From the NCBI GenBank assembly GCA_949542085.1, contig CATGXW010000057.1, positions 1-6,057 on the forward strand: a stretch of DNA of 6,057 bases. The letters run 5' to 3'. Under the pieces are notes generated by a model. The model was given only the letters and a program-made list of their open reading frames with translations. It made no database searches and was not told the DNA's origin. Shown piece by piece: positions 1 through 5,266 of this stretch. The translations under genes and the position numbers were made by a program. Within the stretch, counting starts at the first letter, position 1, and each line of letters opens with the position of its first letter. Origin of the DNA: an uncultured Alphaproteobacteria bacterium (lineage in GTDB: Bacteria > Pseudomonadota > Alphaproteobacteria > RF32 > CAG-239).

Positions 1-1
1 T

Positions 2-160
2 ATCTGTCGTTTTTTAGGACTGAAGATAGATATTAATCTTACTCTTAAAGAGGGATTAACCGACCTTGACCGCAGTGAAGAAATCCTTGTGGCTGAGGCT
101 TTTCGAGCCGAGCAACGGGAAAAGATAAAACAAGCTGAGGAAGAGAGTTATATCTTGTAA
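2..160 (+). CDS. C-terminal fragment of an unrecognised protein
   Basis: The frame is open from the window edge to a TAA at 158-160 and gives the last 52 residues of a protein that begins upstream. The visible part starts ICRFLGLKIDINL, continues through an acidic stretch (LTDLDRSEEILVAEA) and ends in a charged, probably helical tail rich in Glu, Lys, Gln and Arg (residues about 34-50 of the fragment). I see no catalytic motif, membrane segment or signal, and I do not recognise the family. It runs towards the ABC exporter gene on the other strand; the stop codon overlaps the A-tract of the shared intergenic hairpin. That this is coding rests on the open frame, the protein-like composition and the fit of its stop with the convergent terminator; another explanation is a chance open frame, because only 159 bases are visible. 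Confidence 0.6.
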   Translation: MCRFLGLKIDINLTLKEGLTDLDRSEEILVAEAFRAEQREKIKQAEEESYIL

Positions 161-187
161 AAAAAAGCCCCGCAATCGCGGGGCTTC
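159..187 (-). terminator. Rho-independent terminator of the ABC exporter gene
   Basis: A perfect 9-bp GC-rich stem (AAGCCCCGC at 165-173 with GCGGGGCTT at 178-186) closes a 4-base AATC loop. Read on the - strand it is followed at once by a run of eight T (the A-run at 159-166 on the + strand). It lies 4 bases past the exporter stop codon at 191-193. On the + strand only a weak TTCTAATT follows, so it would terminate the upstream + gene less well, but the hairpin may still act in both directions because the two genes converge here. Confidence 0.9.
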
Positions 188-190
188 TAA

Positions 191-1939
191 TTACTCTTTC
201 ACAAATCCGTCGGCTTGCATGTTGTAAAGTTTGTAATAAACGCCTTTTTTACGCAACAAGCTCAAATGCGTGCCTTCTTCAACAATTTTTCCTTTGTCAA
301 AAACCAAGATTCTATCCATCTCCCGCAGGGTCGACAAACGGTGGGCAATGGCAATCACGGTCTTGCCTTTCATTAAATTTGACAGGGATTTTTGAATATG
401 CTTTTCGCTTTCACTGTCCAAGGCCGAAGTCGCTTCGTCAAAAATCAGCAACGGCGCGTTTTTCAAAATAGCGCGGGCAATGGCGATTCTCTGGCGTTCT
501 CCGCCCGAAAGCACAACCCCTCGCTCGCCGACTTTGGTATCATATTTCTTGGGCAACTCGTTGATAAAGACATCGGCGTAGGCTTTTTTTGCCGCTGTTT
601 CGATTTCCTTATCCGTGGCGGAAGTCCGGCCGTAACGGATATTTTCCCGCAAAGAACGATTAAACAAGTTAACATCTTGCGGAATGGTGGCAATCATCCT
701 GTGTAGCGATTCTTGAGTCATATCACGAATATCAACATCGTTAATCATAATTTTTCCGCTCTTCACGTCAAAAAAGCGGGAAAGAAGTTTAATGAATGTT
801 GATTTTCCGGAACCGGAGCTTCCTACCAAACCGATTTTCTCGCCGGCGTTAATGGTCAAGTTCAGCTTGTCAAATAAAATTGCTTTCCCCGGATAGGCAT
901 AACGAACGTTGTCAAAACGGATGGTTGTTTTTTTGAACTTGGCGTCAATCGCGTGCGGACTGTCGATGATTTCCGGTTCAACGGCAATCGTGTTCAAGGC
1001 TGAGGTCATCTGCCCGAAAATTCGTTGCACGGCGTTATAGGTCCAGCTGATTTGAAAAATCATATAAGACAGACGGGCAAAAATCGTGTTGGAGAAAATA
1101 AACGTTACCGACGAGATATGCCCTTCTTTCAACATCCAAATAGAAGCAATCATAAAGAAAGCGACAGATACCAAAACCATCAGATTTTGCAGGGTGTGAA
1201 TGGCGATTTTGGTTTTTTCTTCCTTGCTTTCCGCTTTTCTCGCCAATCGCAAAGCTTTGAGCAAATTCAGGTGTTCAAACTTAAAATTGGCAAAGCTTTT
1301 AATCTCACTATAGTTAGCCAGACTGTCAACAATCATTCCCTGCGCTTTGCTTTGTTGGGAAGCTGTTTCCTTGGCATAAGCGGCTCTTTTGGCGCCCAGA
1401 TACTTGCCGAACCAAATGGTTATTGTCGCCCAAATGATTAAGATTCCCAAAAAATAAGGGCTTAAATAGGTCAATGTGCAAATGATGATGATAAAGTTCA
1501 TCAATCCCATGTGCAGATTAAACGTATGGTGAAACAATTCAACAATACCGGATTGGATTTGACTGACTTTGGTTGCGATATTGCCGGACATTTCATTGGT
1601 AAAAAAGGAGATGGAGTGTTTGTTAATGTAGTTGAAACAATCTCGGATAATCATCGTGCGCATGTTTGGCTGGATTTTGGCGTAAATAAACATGGCCGCC
1701 TCCATAAACGCGCTCATCAAAAATCGGAAAATCAACGTTGCGCCCAAGCAAAACCAGATTTCGTTCCAATCATTGTCGCCGGAAATTTTTCCGGAAACCA
1801 AGTCAAACATTTTTGAAAGGTAGTAAGGAGCGATATTTTCACAAAGAGCAGAAACAAAATTCAGAAAACCGATGACAATAAAGGCCCATTTAAAAATTTT
1901 GATATAATGCCAGATAAAGCGCAGAGGTGTCTTTTCCAT
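191..1939 (-). CDS. MsbA/MdlB-like ABC exporter, fused permease and ATPase
   Basis: An inner-membrane half-transporter that would work as a dimer and use ATP to export a substrate. The substrate (lipid, drug or peptide) cannot be read from the sequence. Residue numbers count from the TTG at 1963; subtract 8 for the ATG start. Residues about 25-310 form the transmembrane domain, with hydrophobic segments near 25-45, 70-92, 153-182 and 258-290. The nucleotide-binding domain follows: Walker A GSSGSGKST (381-389), Q-loop Gln429 in IPQD, signature LSGGERQ (485-491), Walker B LLIFDE (505-510), D-loop SALD, and H-loop His541. All catalytic residues are intact and the length (582 aa) is normal for the family. 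I prefer the ATG at 1939 (MEKTPLRFIW) because the likely promoter would start transcription near 1965, leaving almost no leader for the TTG at 1963. Neither start has a strong ribosome binding site. The gene stands alone, divergent from the PTS operon. The family is certain; a specific name such as msbA is not justified. Confidence 0.96.
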   Translation of the reverse strand: MEKTPLRFIWHYIKIFKWAFIVIGFLNFVSALCENIAPYYLSKMFDLVSGKISGDNDWNEIWFCLGATLIFRFLMSAFMEAAMFIYAKIQPNMRTMIIRDCFNYINKHSISFFTNEMSGNIATKVSQIQSGIVELFHHTFNLHMGLMNFIIIICTLTYLSPYFLGILIIWATITIWFGKYLGAKRAAYAKETASQQSKAQGMIVDSLANYSEIKSFANFKFEHLNLLKALRLARKAESKEEKTKIAIHTLQNLMVLVSVAFFMIASIWMLKEGHISSVTFIFSNTIFARLSYMIFQISWTYNAVQRIFGQMTSALNTIAVEPEIIDSPHAIDAKFKKTTIRFDNVRYAYPGKAILFDKLNLTINAGEKIGLVGSSGSGKSTFIKLLSRFFDVKSGKIMINDVDIRDMTQESLHRMIATIPQDVNLFNRSLRENIRYGRTSATDKEIETAAKKAYADVFINELPKKYDTKVGERGVVLSGGERQRIAIARAILKNAPLLIFDEATSALDSESEKHIQKSLSNLMKGKTVIAIAHRLSTLREMDRILVFDKGKIVEEGTHLSLLRKKGVYYKLYNMQADGFVKE

Positions 1940-1971
1940 AAAGCCGGTCCGAATAGTTAACAAACAGGCAA

Positions 1972-2000
1972 ATCATAGCATATCGGGAACAAAAAAACAA
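1972..2000 (-). promoter_or_regulatory. Probable promoter of the ABC exporter gene
   Basis: On the - strand an extended -10 element TGCTATGAT (hexamer TATGAT, + strand 1972-1977) lies 17 bases after TTGTTT (1995-2000). The -35 match is poor but the TGn extension can compensate. The predicted start near 1965 lies 26 bases before the ATG at 1939. This is pattern matching to the general sigma70 consensus only. Confidence 0.5.
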
Positions 2001-2020
2001 TCGCAAACATTAACCATAAA

Positions 2021-2049
2021 TTGACACATTCCGAATAAAATAATACTAT
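2021..2049 (+). promoter_or_regulatory. Probable promoter of the PTS/methyltransferase operon
   Basis: A consensus -35 TTGACA (2021-2026) is followed after exactly 17 bases by TACTAT (2044-2049, 4 of 6 consensus positions). This predicts a start near 2056 and a leader of about 20 bases that holds the ribosome binding site AGGAAAAGG (2062-2070), 6 bases from the ATG at 2077. The spacing and perfect -35 make this the best promoter candidate in the window. It lies back to back with the exporter promoter, with 20 bases between the two -35 boxes. Confidence 0.7.
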
Positions 2050-2076
2050 TACAAAAAAACTAGGAAAAGGTGCGTT

Positions 2077-2496
2077 ATGGAAACACAATATTATACCTTG
2101 ATTGAAAAGCAGGATTTTTACGAGATTATTGAAAATAAATACGGCGAACTGGCTGTGTTTATCGACGCCCGTGAGGGTCAGCCCGATGAGCCTGTTTTGG
2201 AATTCGACGGCAAAAAGACCGCTTTGCTGAAAAGAGACAAACGTTTGGCCGTTCGTTTGGATGACATCCATCCGGACACGGTTGCGCCCTTGGCTGAGGC
2301 TGAGTTCATTATGATTGTCGAGCTCAAAGGCAAGATGGTTGACCGTGTTTATGCTTGTCCGGTTGAAAACGTTGAGGAAATTGTCTTTGAAGGTCGTCAG
2401 ACCCGTGCCGATGAGCTGGTTAAATCAAAAACCAAAGACGAATTGTTAAAGAATTTTGGCGCCGTCAAGTCTTGGACCGGCGGAACGACTGAATAA
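2077..2496 (+). CDS. Hypothetical 139-aa protein, first gene of the PTS operon
   Basis: I do not recognise the family. The protein is soluble, with no signal peptide or membrane segment. It appears beta-rich from about residue 25 to 105, with alternating hydrophobic stretches such as ELAVFID (24-30), PVLEFDGKKTALLKR (39-53) and EFIMIVELKGKMVDRVY (76-92). The end is Lys/Glu-rich and probably helical (about 108-128), closing in SWTGGTTE. There is a single Cys (94). The start is supported by AGGAAAAGG 6 bases upstream and by a promoter at 2021-2049. It is followed after 15 bases by EIIA, so it is almost certainly co-transcribed. In many Alphaproteobacteria the gene ahead of manX-ptsH is hprK, the HPr kinase/phosphorylase. 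This protein is not HprK: it is shorter and has no Walker A motif. A role in the phosphorelay is inference from position only. Confidence 0.88.
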   Translation: METQYYTLIEKQDFYEIIENKYGELAVFIDAREGQPDEPVLEFDGKKTALLKRDKRLAVRLDDIHPDTVAPLAEAEFIMIVELKGKMVDRVYACPVENVEEIVFEGRQTRADELVKSKTKDELLKNFGAVKSWTGGTTE

Positions 2497-2511
2497 CGGA
2501 TAGGAAAATCA

Positions 2512-2910
2512 ATGATAGGATTAGTTTTAGTCACTCACGGCAACCTTGCCCTTGAATTTATTTCTGCCATGCAACATGTTGTCGGCAAACAAGAACAAGT
2601 TGCCGCCGTTTGTATCGGACCGGAAGATGACATGGAAGTCCGCCGCGCCGAAATCATGTCAAAAGTTGAAGAAGTCAATGACGGCAACGGCGTGATTGTT
2701 TTGACCGATATGTTTGGCGGCACCCCGTCAAATCTGGCCATCTCGATTATTGACAGAGCGCCGGTTGAGGTTCTGGCTGGTATCAATCTGCCGATGTTGA
2801 TTAAAATCGCTTCTCTGCGTAAGGAAAAAAATATGAAAGAAACCGCCGAAGGAGCGCAGGAAGCCGGTAAAAAATATATCAATATCGCCTCACAATTACT
2901 GGGAGCATAG
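2512..2910 (+). CDS. manX: PTS EIIA component, mannose (Man) family
   Basis: A cytoplasmic 132-residue phosphocarrier of the PTS IIA-Man fold. It takes phosphate from HPr on His9 in the N-terminal motif LVLVTHGNLA. The second family signature TDMFGGTPSN is at 65-74, with Asp66 near the active site, and GINLPML at 90-96 is the usual loop. The length matches a stand-alone IIA domain. No IIB, IIC or IID gene is nearby, so it is probably a regulatory EIIA, as in other Alphaproteobacteria where ManX-HPr-EI(Ntr) relays form without sugar transport. The start is supported by AGGA at 2502-2505, 6 bases before the ATG. It sits 15 bases after the hypothetical gene and 2 bases before ptsH. The family is clear; the symbol follows common alphaproteobacterial usage. 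Confidence 0.95.
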   Translation: MIGLVLVTHGNLALEFISAMQHVVGKQEQVAAVCIGPEDDMEVRRAEIMSKVEEVNDGNGVIVLTDMFGGTPSNLAISIIDRAPVEVLAGINLPMLIKIASLRKEKNMKETAEGAQEAGKKYINIASQLLGA

Positions 2911-2912
2911 TC

Positions 2913-3191
2913 ATGAGTGATGATGTTTTCAGCAAAGATTTGGAAATCAAAAACAAAAAAGGTCTTCATGCCCGTGCGGCGGCGGCGTTTGTCAAGACAA
3001 TCGAACCGTTTGACGCCAAAATCGAAGTTGAGCGTATTGGTCAAACCGTCAATGGTTGTTCAATCATGGGGTTGATGATGCTGGCTGCCGCCAAAGGCAC
3101 CACCATTCATGTTAAAACCTCGGGCAAACAGGCTAAGGAAGCGCTCGCGGCCATTGAAAAGCTGTTGGACAACAAGTTTGGGGAAGAATAA
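2913..3191 (+). CDS. ptsH: Phosphocarrier protein HPr
   Basis: A cytoplasmic 92-residue HPr that carries phosphate from enzyme I to EIIA. The active-site motif KKGLHARAAAAFVK puts the phosphorylated histidine at His19 (His15 in E. coli numbering), with the conserved Arg21. The regulatory site matches NGCSIMGLMML (47-57), with Ser50 in the Ser46 position used by HPr kinase/phosphorylase, so control by an HprK encoded elsewhere is possible. The N-terminus (MSDDVFSKD) is a few residues longer than that of E. coli HPr. GGGAG at 2901-2905 lies 7 bases before the ATG, inside the end of the EIIA gene. Translational coupling is likely, as only 2 bases separate the EIIA stop from this start. Confidence 0.96.
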   Translation: MSDDVFSKDLEIKNKKGLHARAAAAFVKTIEPFDAKIEVERIGQTVNGCSIMGLMMLAAAKGTTIHVKTSGKQAKEALAAIEKLLDNKFGEE

Positions 3192-3196
3192 GCGGG

Positions 3197-4117
3197 ATGA
3201 AAGCTAAAGCCCCTCGCAATAAAACGATTGAGTTATCTTCCGAGGAAGCAGATTTTTACGCTGCTTCCTCTCTCCGTTTAAACAAACGGGCAAAGTTATC
3301 ACAGGTTGTCAATCAGGTTATTTTTCAGGATAGTTTTGAGGCGATGGACTATCTGCCCGATGCCTGTGTCGATTTATTGATTGCCGATCCGCCGTATAAT
3401 CTGACCAAAAACTTTGGCGCTTCCACTTTTAAGGAAATGGGGTTTGAAGCCTATAAGGAATGGTTGGACAAGTGGTTGTCCAAAACCGCCCGTATCTTGA
3501 AAGACAATGCGTCGGTTTACATTTGCTCGGACTGGAAAACATCTATTGCCATTCCTGAAATCGCCGGCAAGTATTTTATTCTGCAAAACCGCATTTCATG
3601 GGAGCGTGAGAAAGGTCGCGGCGCTCAAAATAACTGGAAAAATTGCTTGGAGGACATCTGGTTTTTTACCAAGAACAAGGATTATACGTTTAATATCGAC
3701 GCGGTTAAAATTCAAAGACCGGTTATTGCTCCTTATCGAGATGAAAAAGGGCGGCCGAAAGACTGGCAGCAAAAAGGCAAACAAAAATATCGCCTGACGC
3801 ATCCGTCTAATGTCTGGACGGATATTTCGATTCCGTTCTGGTCCATGGCGGAAAACACGCCGCATCCGACCCAGAAGCCTGAAAAACTGCTGGCCAAGTT
3901 AATTTTGGCTTCCAGCAATGAAAATGATGTTGTGTTTGATCCCTTTTTAGGTTCTGGCACAACAGCCGTCACCGCCAAAAAACTGGGGCGTCGTTTTATC
4001 GGAATTGAGCGTGAAAAAGAATATGTCGCCCTCTCGCTCAAGCGATTGGAAACAGCTTCAAAAAATAAAGAAATCCAAGGATACGGCGACGGTTTTTTCA
4101 AGCCTCGCAATTCGTAG
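3197..4117 (+). CDS. Beta-class N6-adenine DNA methyltransferase, probably orphan
   Basis: A 306-residue site-specific methyltransferase of the N6/N4 family (PF01555 type) that moves a methyl group from S-adenosylmethionine to a base in DNA. The motif order is that of the beta class: catalytic motif IV DPPY (64-67, in LIADPPYNLTKNF), then the variable target-recognition part (about 135-215), motif X with HPTQKP (223-228), and SAM-binding motif I DPFLGSGTT (248-256) followed by RRFIGIE. DPPY, rather than SPPY, favours adenine-N6. The pattern DPPYN-KNF, YTFN, NVW and HPTQKPEKLL recalls E. coli YhdJ, but target specificity cannot be read off. It lacks the extra C-terminal domain and length of CcrM. 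The first 35 residues are basic and low in similarity. No endonuclease gene is near, so it is probably an orphan. It starts 5 bases after ptsH, with GGGAAG at 3181-3186 about 10 bases upstream, and is the last clear gene of the operon. Confidence 0.94.
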   Translation: MKAKAPRNKTIELSSEEADFYAASSLRLNKRAKLSQVVNQVIFQDSFEAMDYLPDACVDLLIADPPYNLTKNFGASTFKEMGFEAYKEWLDKWLSKTARILKDNASVYICSDWKTSIAIPEIAGKYFILQNRISWEREKGRGAQNNWKNCLEDIWFFTKNKDYTFNIDAVKIQRPVIAPYRDEKGRPKDWQQKGKQKYRLTHPSNVWTDISIPFWSMAENTPHPTQKPEKLLAKLILASSNENDVVFDPFLGSGTTAVTAKKLGRRFIGIEREKEYVALSLKRLETASKNKEIQGYGDGFFKPRNS

Positions 4118-4128
4118 ATATTGTCACT

Positions 4129-4158
4129 TTGGCTAGGGTCTGTTGCTTTTCTGATAAT
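4129..4158 (+). promoter_or_regulatory. Possible promoter for the small-ORF cassette
   Basis: TTGGCT (4129-4134, 4 of 6) is followed after 18 bases by GATAAT (4153-4158, 5 of 6). A start near 4165 would give a leader of about 58 bases that contains the hairpin at 4177-4198 ahead of the first small ORF. TTGTCA at 4121 is a better -35 sequence, but its 26-base spacing rules it out for this -10. Weak evidence, from consensus matching only. Confidence 0.4.
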
Positions 4159-4176
4159 GAAAACTACATTTTTAGA

Positions 4177-4206
4177 GCAGCGTGAATAAACGCGCTGTAA
4201 TTTTTC
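4177..4206 (+). terminator. Hairpin with T-run: operon terminator or attenuator
   Basis: CAGCGTG (4178-4184) pairs with CGCGCTG (4191-4197), with one G-T wobble, around the loop AATAAA. The sequence TAATTTTTC follows. This fits a modest intrinsic terminator for the PTS/methyltransferase operon, 60 bases past its last stop codon. It is unusual in lying only 4 bases before the Shine-Dalgarno of the next small ORF, so a leader attenuator is an alternative if the promoter at 4129-4158 is real. Confidence 0.6.
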
Positions 4207-4222
4207 AATTAGGAGAAAAGTA

Positions 4223-4345
4223 ATGGAAAGTTCTAAAAAAGAAAGTTCTGCTGCACCAAAGACTGCTTCTAAATCAAAATCTCGTACCTCAGGCACAAAT
4301 AAGCCTGCTTCAAAGACAACAAAGCGCAGCCGTTCTGCAAAATAA
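4223..4345 (+). CDS. Small basic Lys/Ser/Thr-rich protein, 40 aa
   Basis: A short ORF with a strong ribosome binding site (AGGAG at 4211-4215, 7 bases before the ATG) and two stop codons in a row (4343-4348). The 40 residues start MESSKKESSAAPK and end TTKRSRSAK. They include 9 Lys, 3 Arg, 11 Ser and 5 Thr but only 2 Glu, so the net charge is about +10, and there is no hydrophobic core, Cys or aromatic residue. It is expected to be disordered and could bind nucleic acid or another polyanion, like Lys/Ala/Ser-rich histone H1-type tails; this is inference from composition. I do not recognise a family. It lies between the methyltransferase operon and a second small ORF with the same kind of start region. 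The coding call rests on the ribosome binding site, the paired arrangement and the flanking terminators; low-complexity composition alone would be weak evidence. Confidence 0.62.
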   Translation: MESSKKESSAAPKTASKSKSRTSGTNKPASKTTKRSRSAK

Positions 4346-4394
4346 TAAAGAACAAAAATATTGCTTTGATTAATTTAAGTTAAGGAGAAAAAAT

Positions 4395-4529
4395 ATGTGT
4401 AAGGATATGAGAGATTCATCTAGTCAAAAAATGTCAGCTTCTTCAACAAATGAAGACAAAAACACATCTTCATCAAAAGAAGAAACTGTTAAAAAAAGCG
4501 GTGGCTGCGGTTGTTCTCGCAATTACTAG
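4395..4529 (+). CDS. Small Ser-rich peptide with C-terminal GGCGCS motif, 44 aa
   Basis: The ATG at 4395 has AGGAG (4383-4387) 7 bases upstream, the same core and spacing as the preceding small ORF. The 44 residues begin MCKDMRDSSSQK and end KKSGGCGCSRNY. Eleven residues are Ser, charge is nearly balanced (8 basic, 6 acidic), and there is no hydrophobic segment, so it is neither secreted by a classical signal nor membrane-bound. Its three Cys are at 2, 38 and 40; the last two form a compact Gly-Gly-Cys-Gly-Cys-Ser cluster before a short Arg-Asn-Tyr end. A polar leader-like part followed by a Gly/Cys core resembles the layout of metal-binding or post-translationally modified peptides, but no modifying enzyme, protease or exporter is adjacent, so this is speculation. 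It starts 49 bases after the first small ORF stop, with no clear promoter between, and ends 14 bases before a strong terminator, so the two are probably co-transcribed. Confidence 0.66.
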   Translation: MCKDMRDSSSQKMSASSTNEDKNTSSSKEETVKKSGGCGCSRNY

Positions 4530-4543
4530 TCTCTAACTAATCG

Positions 4544-4594
4544 AAATGCCCTTTGTGAATGCGCTTGTGTTTACAGAGGGCATTTTGTGTTTAC
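4544..4594 (+). terminator. Strong rho-independent terminator after the small ORFs
   Basis: A 16-bp stem pairs 4544-4559 (AAATGCCCTTTGTGAA) with 4570-4585 (TTTACAGAGGGCATTT), with two G-T wobbles and a 10-base loop. The T-rich stretch TTTTGTGTTT overlaps and follows the 3' arm. It begins 14 bases after the stop of the 44-aa ORF, which supports that ORF being the end of a real transcript. It also insulates lolA from upstream transcription. Confidence 0.85.
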
Positions 4595-4617
4595 TATTTC
4601 ATTTTATGGATTATATT
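4590..4617 (+). promoter_or_regulatory. Possible promoter of lolA-xth
   Basis: TTTACT (4590-4595) and TATATT (4612-4617) are 16 bases apart and would start transcription near 4624, leaving a leader of about 29 bases. A rival is the extended -10 TGGTATAAC (4627-4635), but that would place the start next to the ribosome binding site. A promoter is expected here because a strong terminator lies just upstream; which element is used is uncertain. Confidence 0.35.
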
Positions 4618-4652
4618 AAAAAAGCTTGGTATAACAAACAAGGTTGATGACA

Positions 4653-5264
4653 ATGAAAACAGCTTTTGCCCTTATCGCCGCATTATTCTTCAGCGCAAAC
4701 GCGCGGGCCCAGAGTGCCGAAAATATCAAAAAAATTGAAACCTATCTGAACAATATGCAAAGCATGGAAGCCGAGTTTGTACAGATGTCCAGCAATGGCG
4801 GAACAGCCGAAGGGCGATTGTTTATTGAAAAGCCGAACAAAATCCGTATGGAATACGCCGCGCCGACAAATGTCTTGATTGTTGGTGACGGCAACTATAT
4901 CGTTTATAATGACACGGACTTGGAGCAGGTCACTCATATTGATTATGACGATATTCCGGCAACATTGATTCTCGCAAAAAACATTAAAATTGACGGCAAA
5001 AAAATCAAGGTGGCTGATTTTTATCAGGATTCCGGCACGACAAGCATAACCCTTGATTATGCCGAAAAAGGCGATTTAGGGCCGATAACCTTGGTTTTTT
5101 CCAACAATCCGATGGAACTGAAACAGTGGAAAATTGTCGATCCCCAAAGTGTTGAGGTAACCGTATCTTTGTATAACATCAAAAAAGACGGCGCTTTGGA
5201 TGAAAAACTGTTTAAGTTTAAAGATAAAAAATCAAGCCCCAAGAACTACAAAAAGAAAAGATAA
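4653..5264 (+). CDS. lolA: Periplasmic outer-membrane lipoprotein carrier LolA
   Basis: LolA takes lipoproteins released by the LolCDE transporter and carries them across the periplasm to the outer membrane. With the ATG at 4653 the protein has 203 residues, the usual size. It starts with a signal peptide: MK, a hydrophobic run (AFALIAALFF), and a signal peptidase I site at ANARA, cleaved before Gln20. The mature part opens with an amphipathic helix (about 22-40, IKKIETYLNNMQSMEAEF) and the typical beta section GRLFIEKPNKIRMEY (54-68), VLIVGDGNYIVYN (74-86), and the pair of strands around LGPITLVFSNNPMELKQW (142-159). The C-terminus is Lys-rich. TTG at 4644 and ATG at 4647 are in frame upstream, but AAGG at 4640-4643 is best placed for 4653, 9 bases away, and that start gives a clean signal peptide. 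It is followed after 2 bases by the exonuclease III gene. The family assignment is firm. Confidence 0.92.
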   Translation: MKTAFALIAALFFSANARAQSAENIKKIETYLNNMQSMEAEFVQMSSNGGTAEGRLFIEKPNKIRMEYAAPTNVLIVGDGNYIVYNDTDLEQVTHIDYDDIPATLILAKNIKIDGKKIKVADFYQDSGTTSITLDYAEKGDLGPITLVFSNNPMELKQWKIVDPQSVEVTVSLYNIKKDGALDEKLFKFKDKKSSPKNYKKKR

Positions 5265-5266
5265 CG

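Noticed and set aside
1940..1963. TTG start of the ABC exporter adding eight residues
   Set aside because: It has no ribosome binding site and would leave almost no leader from the predicted transcription start. The ATG at 1939 is a typical N-terminus, although this is not proven.
2535..3044. A 169-codon - strand open frame across EIIA and HPr
   Set aside because: It is antisense to two clear PTS genes and spans their junction; the composition is that of a complementary-strand shadow.
4118..4222. Riboswitch or small RNA in the stretch after the methyltransferase
   Set aside because: Only a single simple hairpin with a T-run is visible; there is no multi-helix aptamer that I recognise. Kept as a terminator or attenuator.
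3733..4296. A 187-codon - strand open frame running from inside the methyltransferase through the small-ORF start
   Set aside because: It is antisense to the well-supported methyltransferase motifs I and X, shows no recognisable domain and has no good ribosome binding site. It is a shadow frame.
4223..4529. Toxin-antitoxin pair
   Set aside because: Both products are polar and disordered in composition. Neither has a membrane helix of a type I toxin, a nuclease motif or a DNA-binding antitoxin fold, so the label is not supported.
4644..4652. Upstream in-frame starts for lolA (TTG 4644, ATG 4647)
   Set aside because: The AAGG at 4640-4643 is too close to both. The ATG at 4653 gives correct spacing and a standard signal peptide beginning MKTAF.
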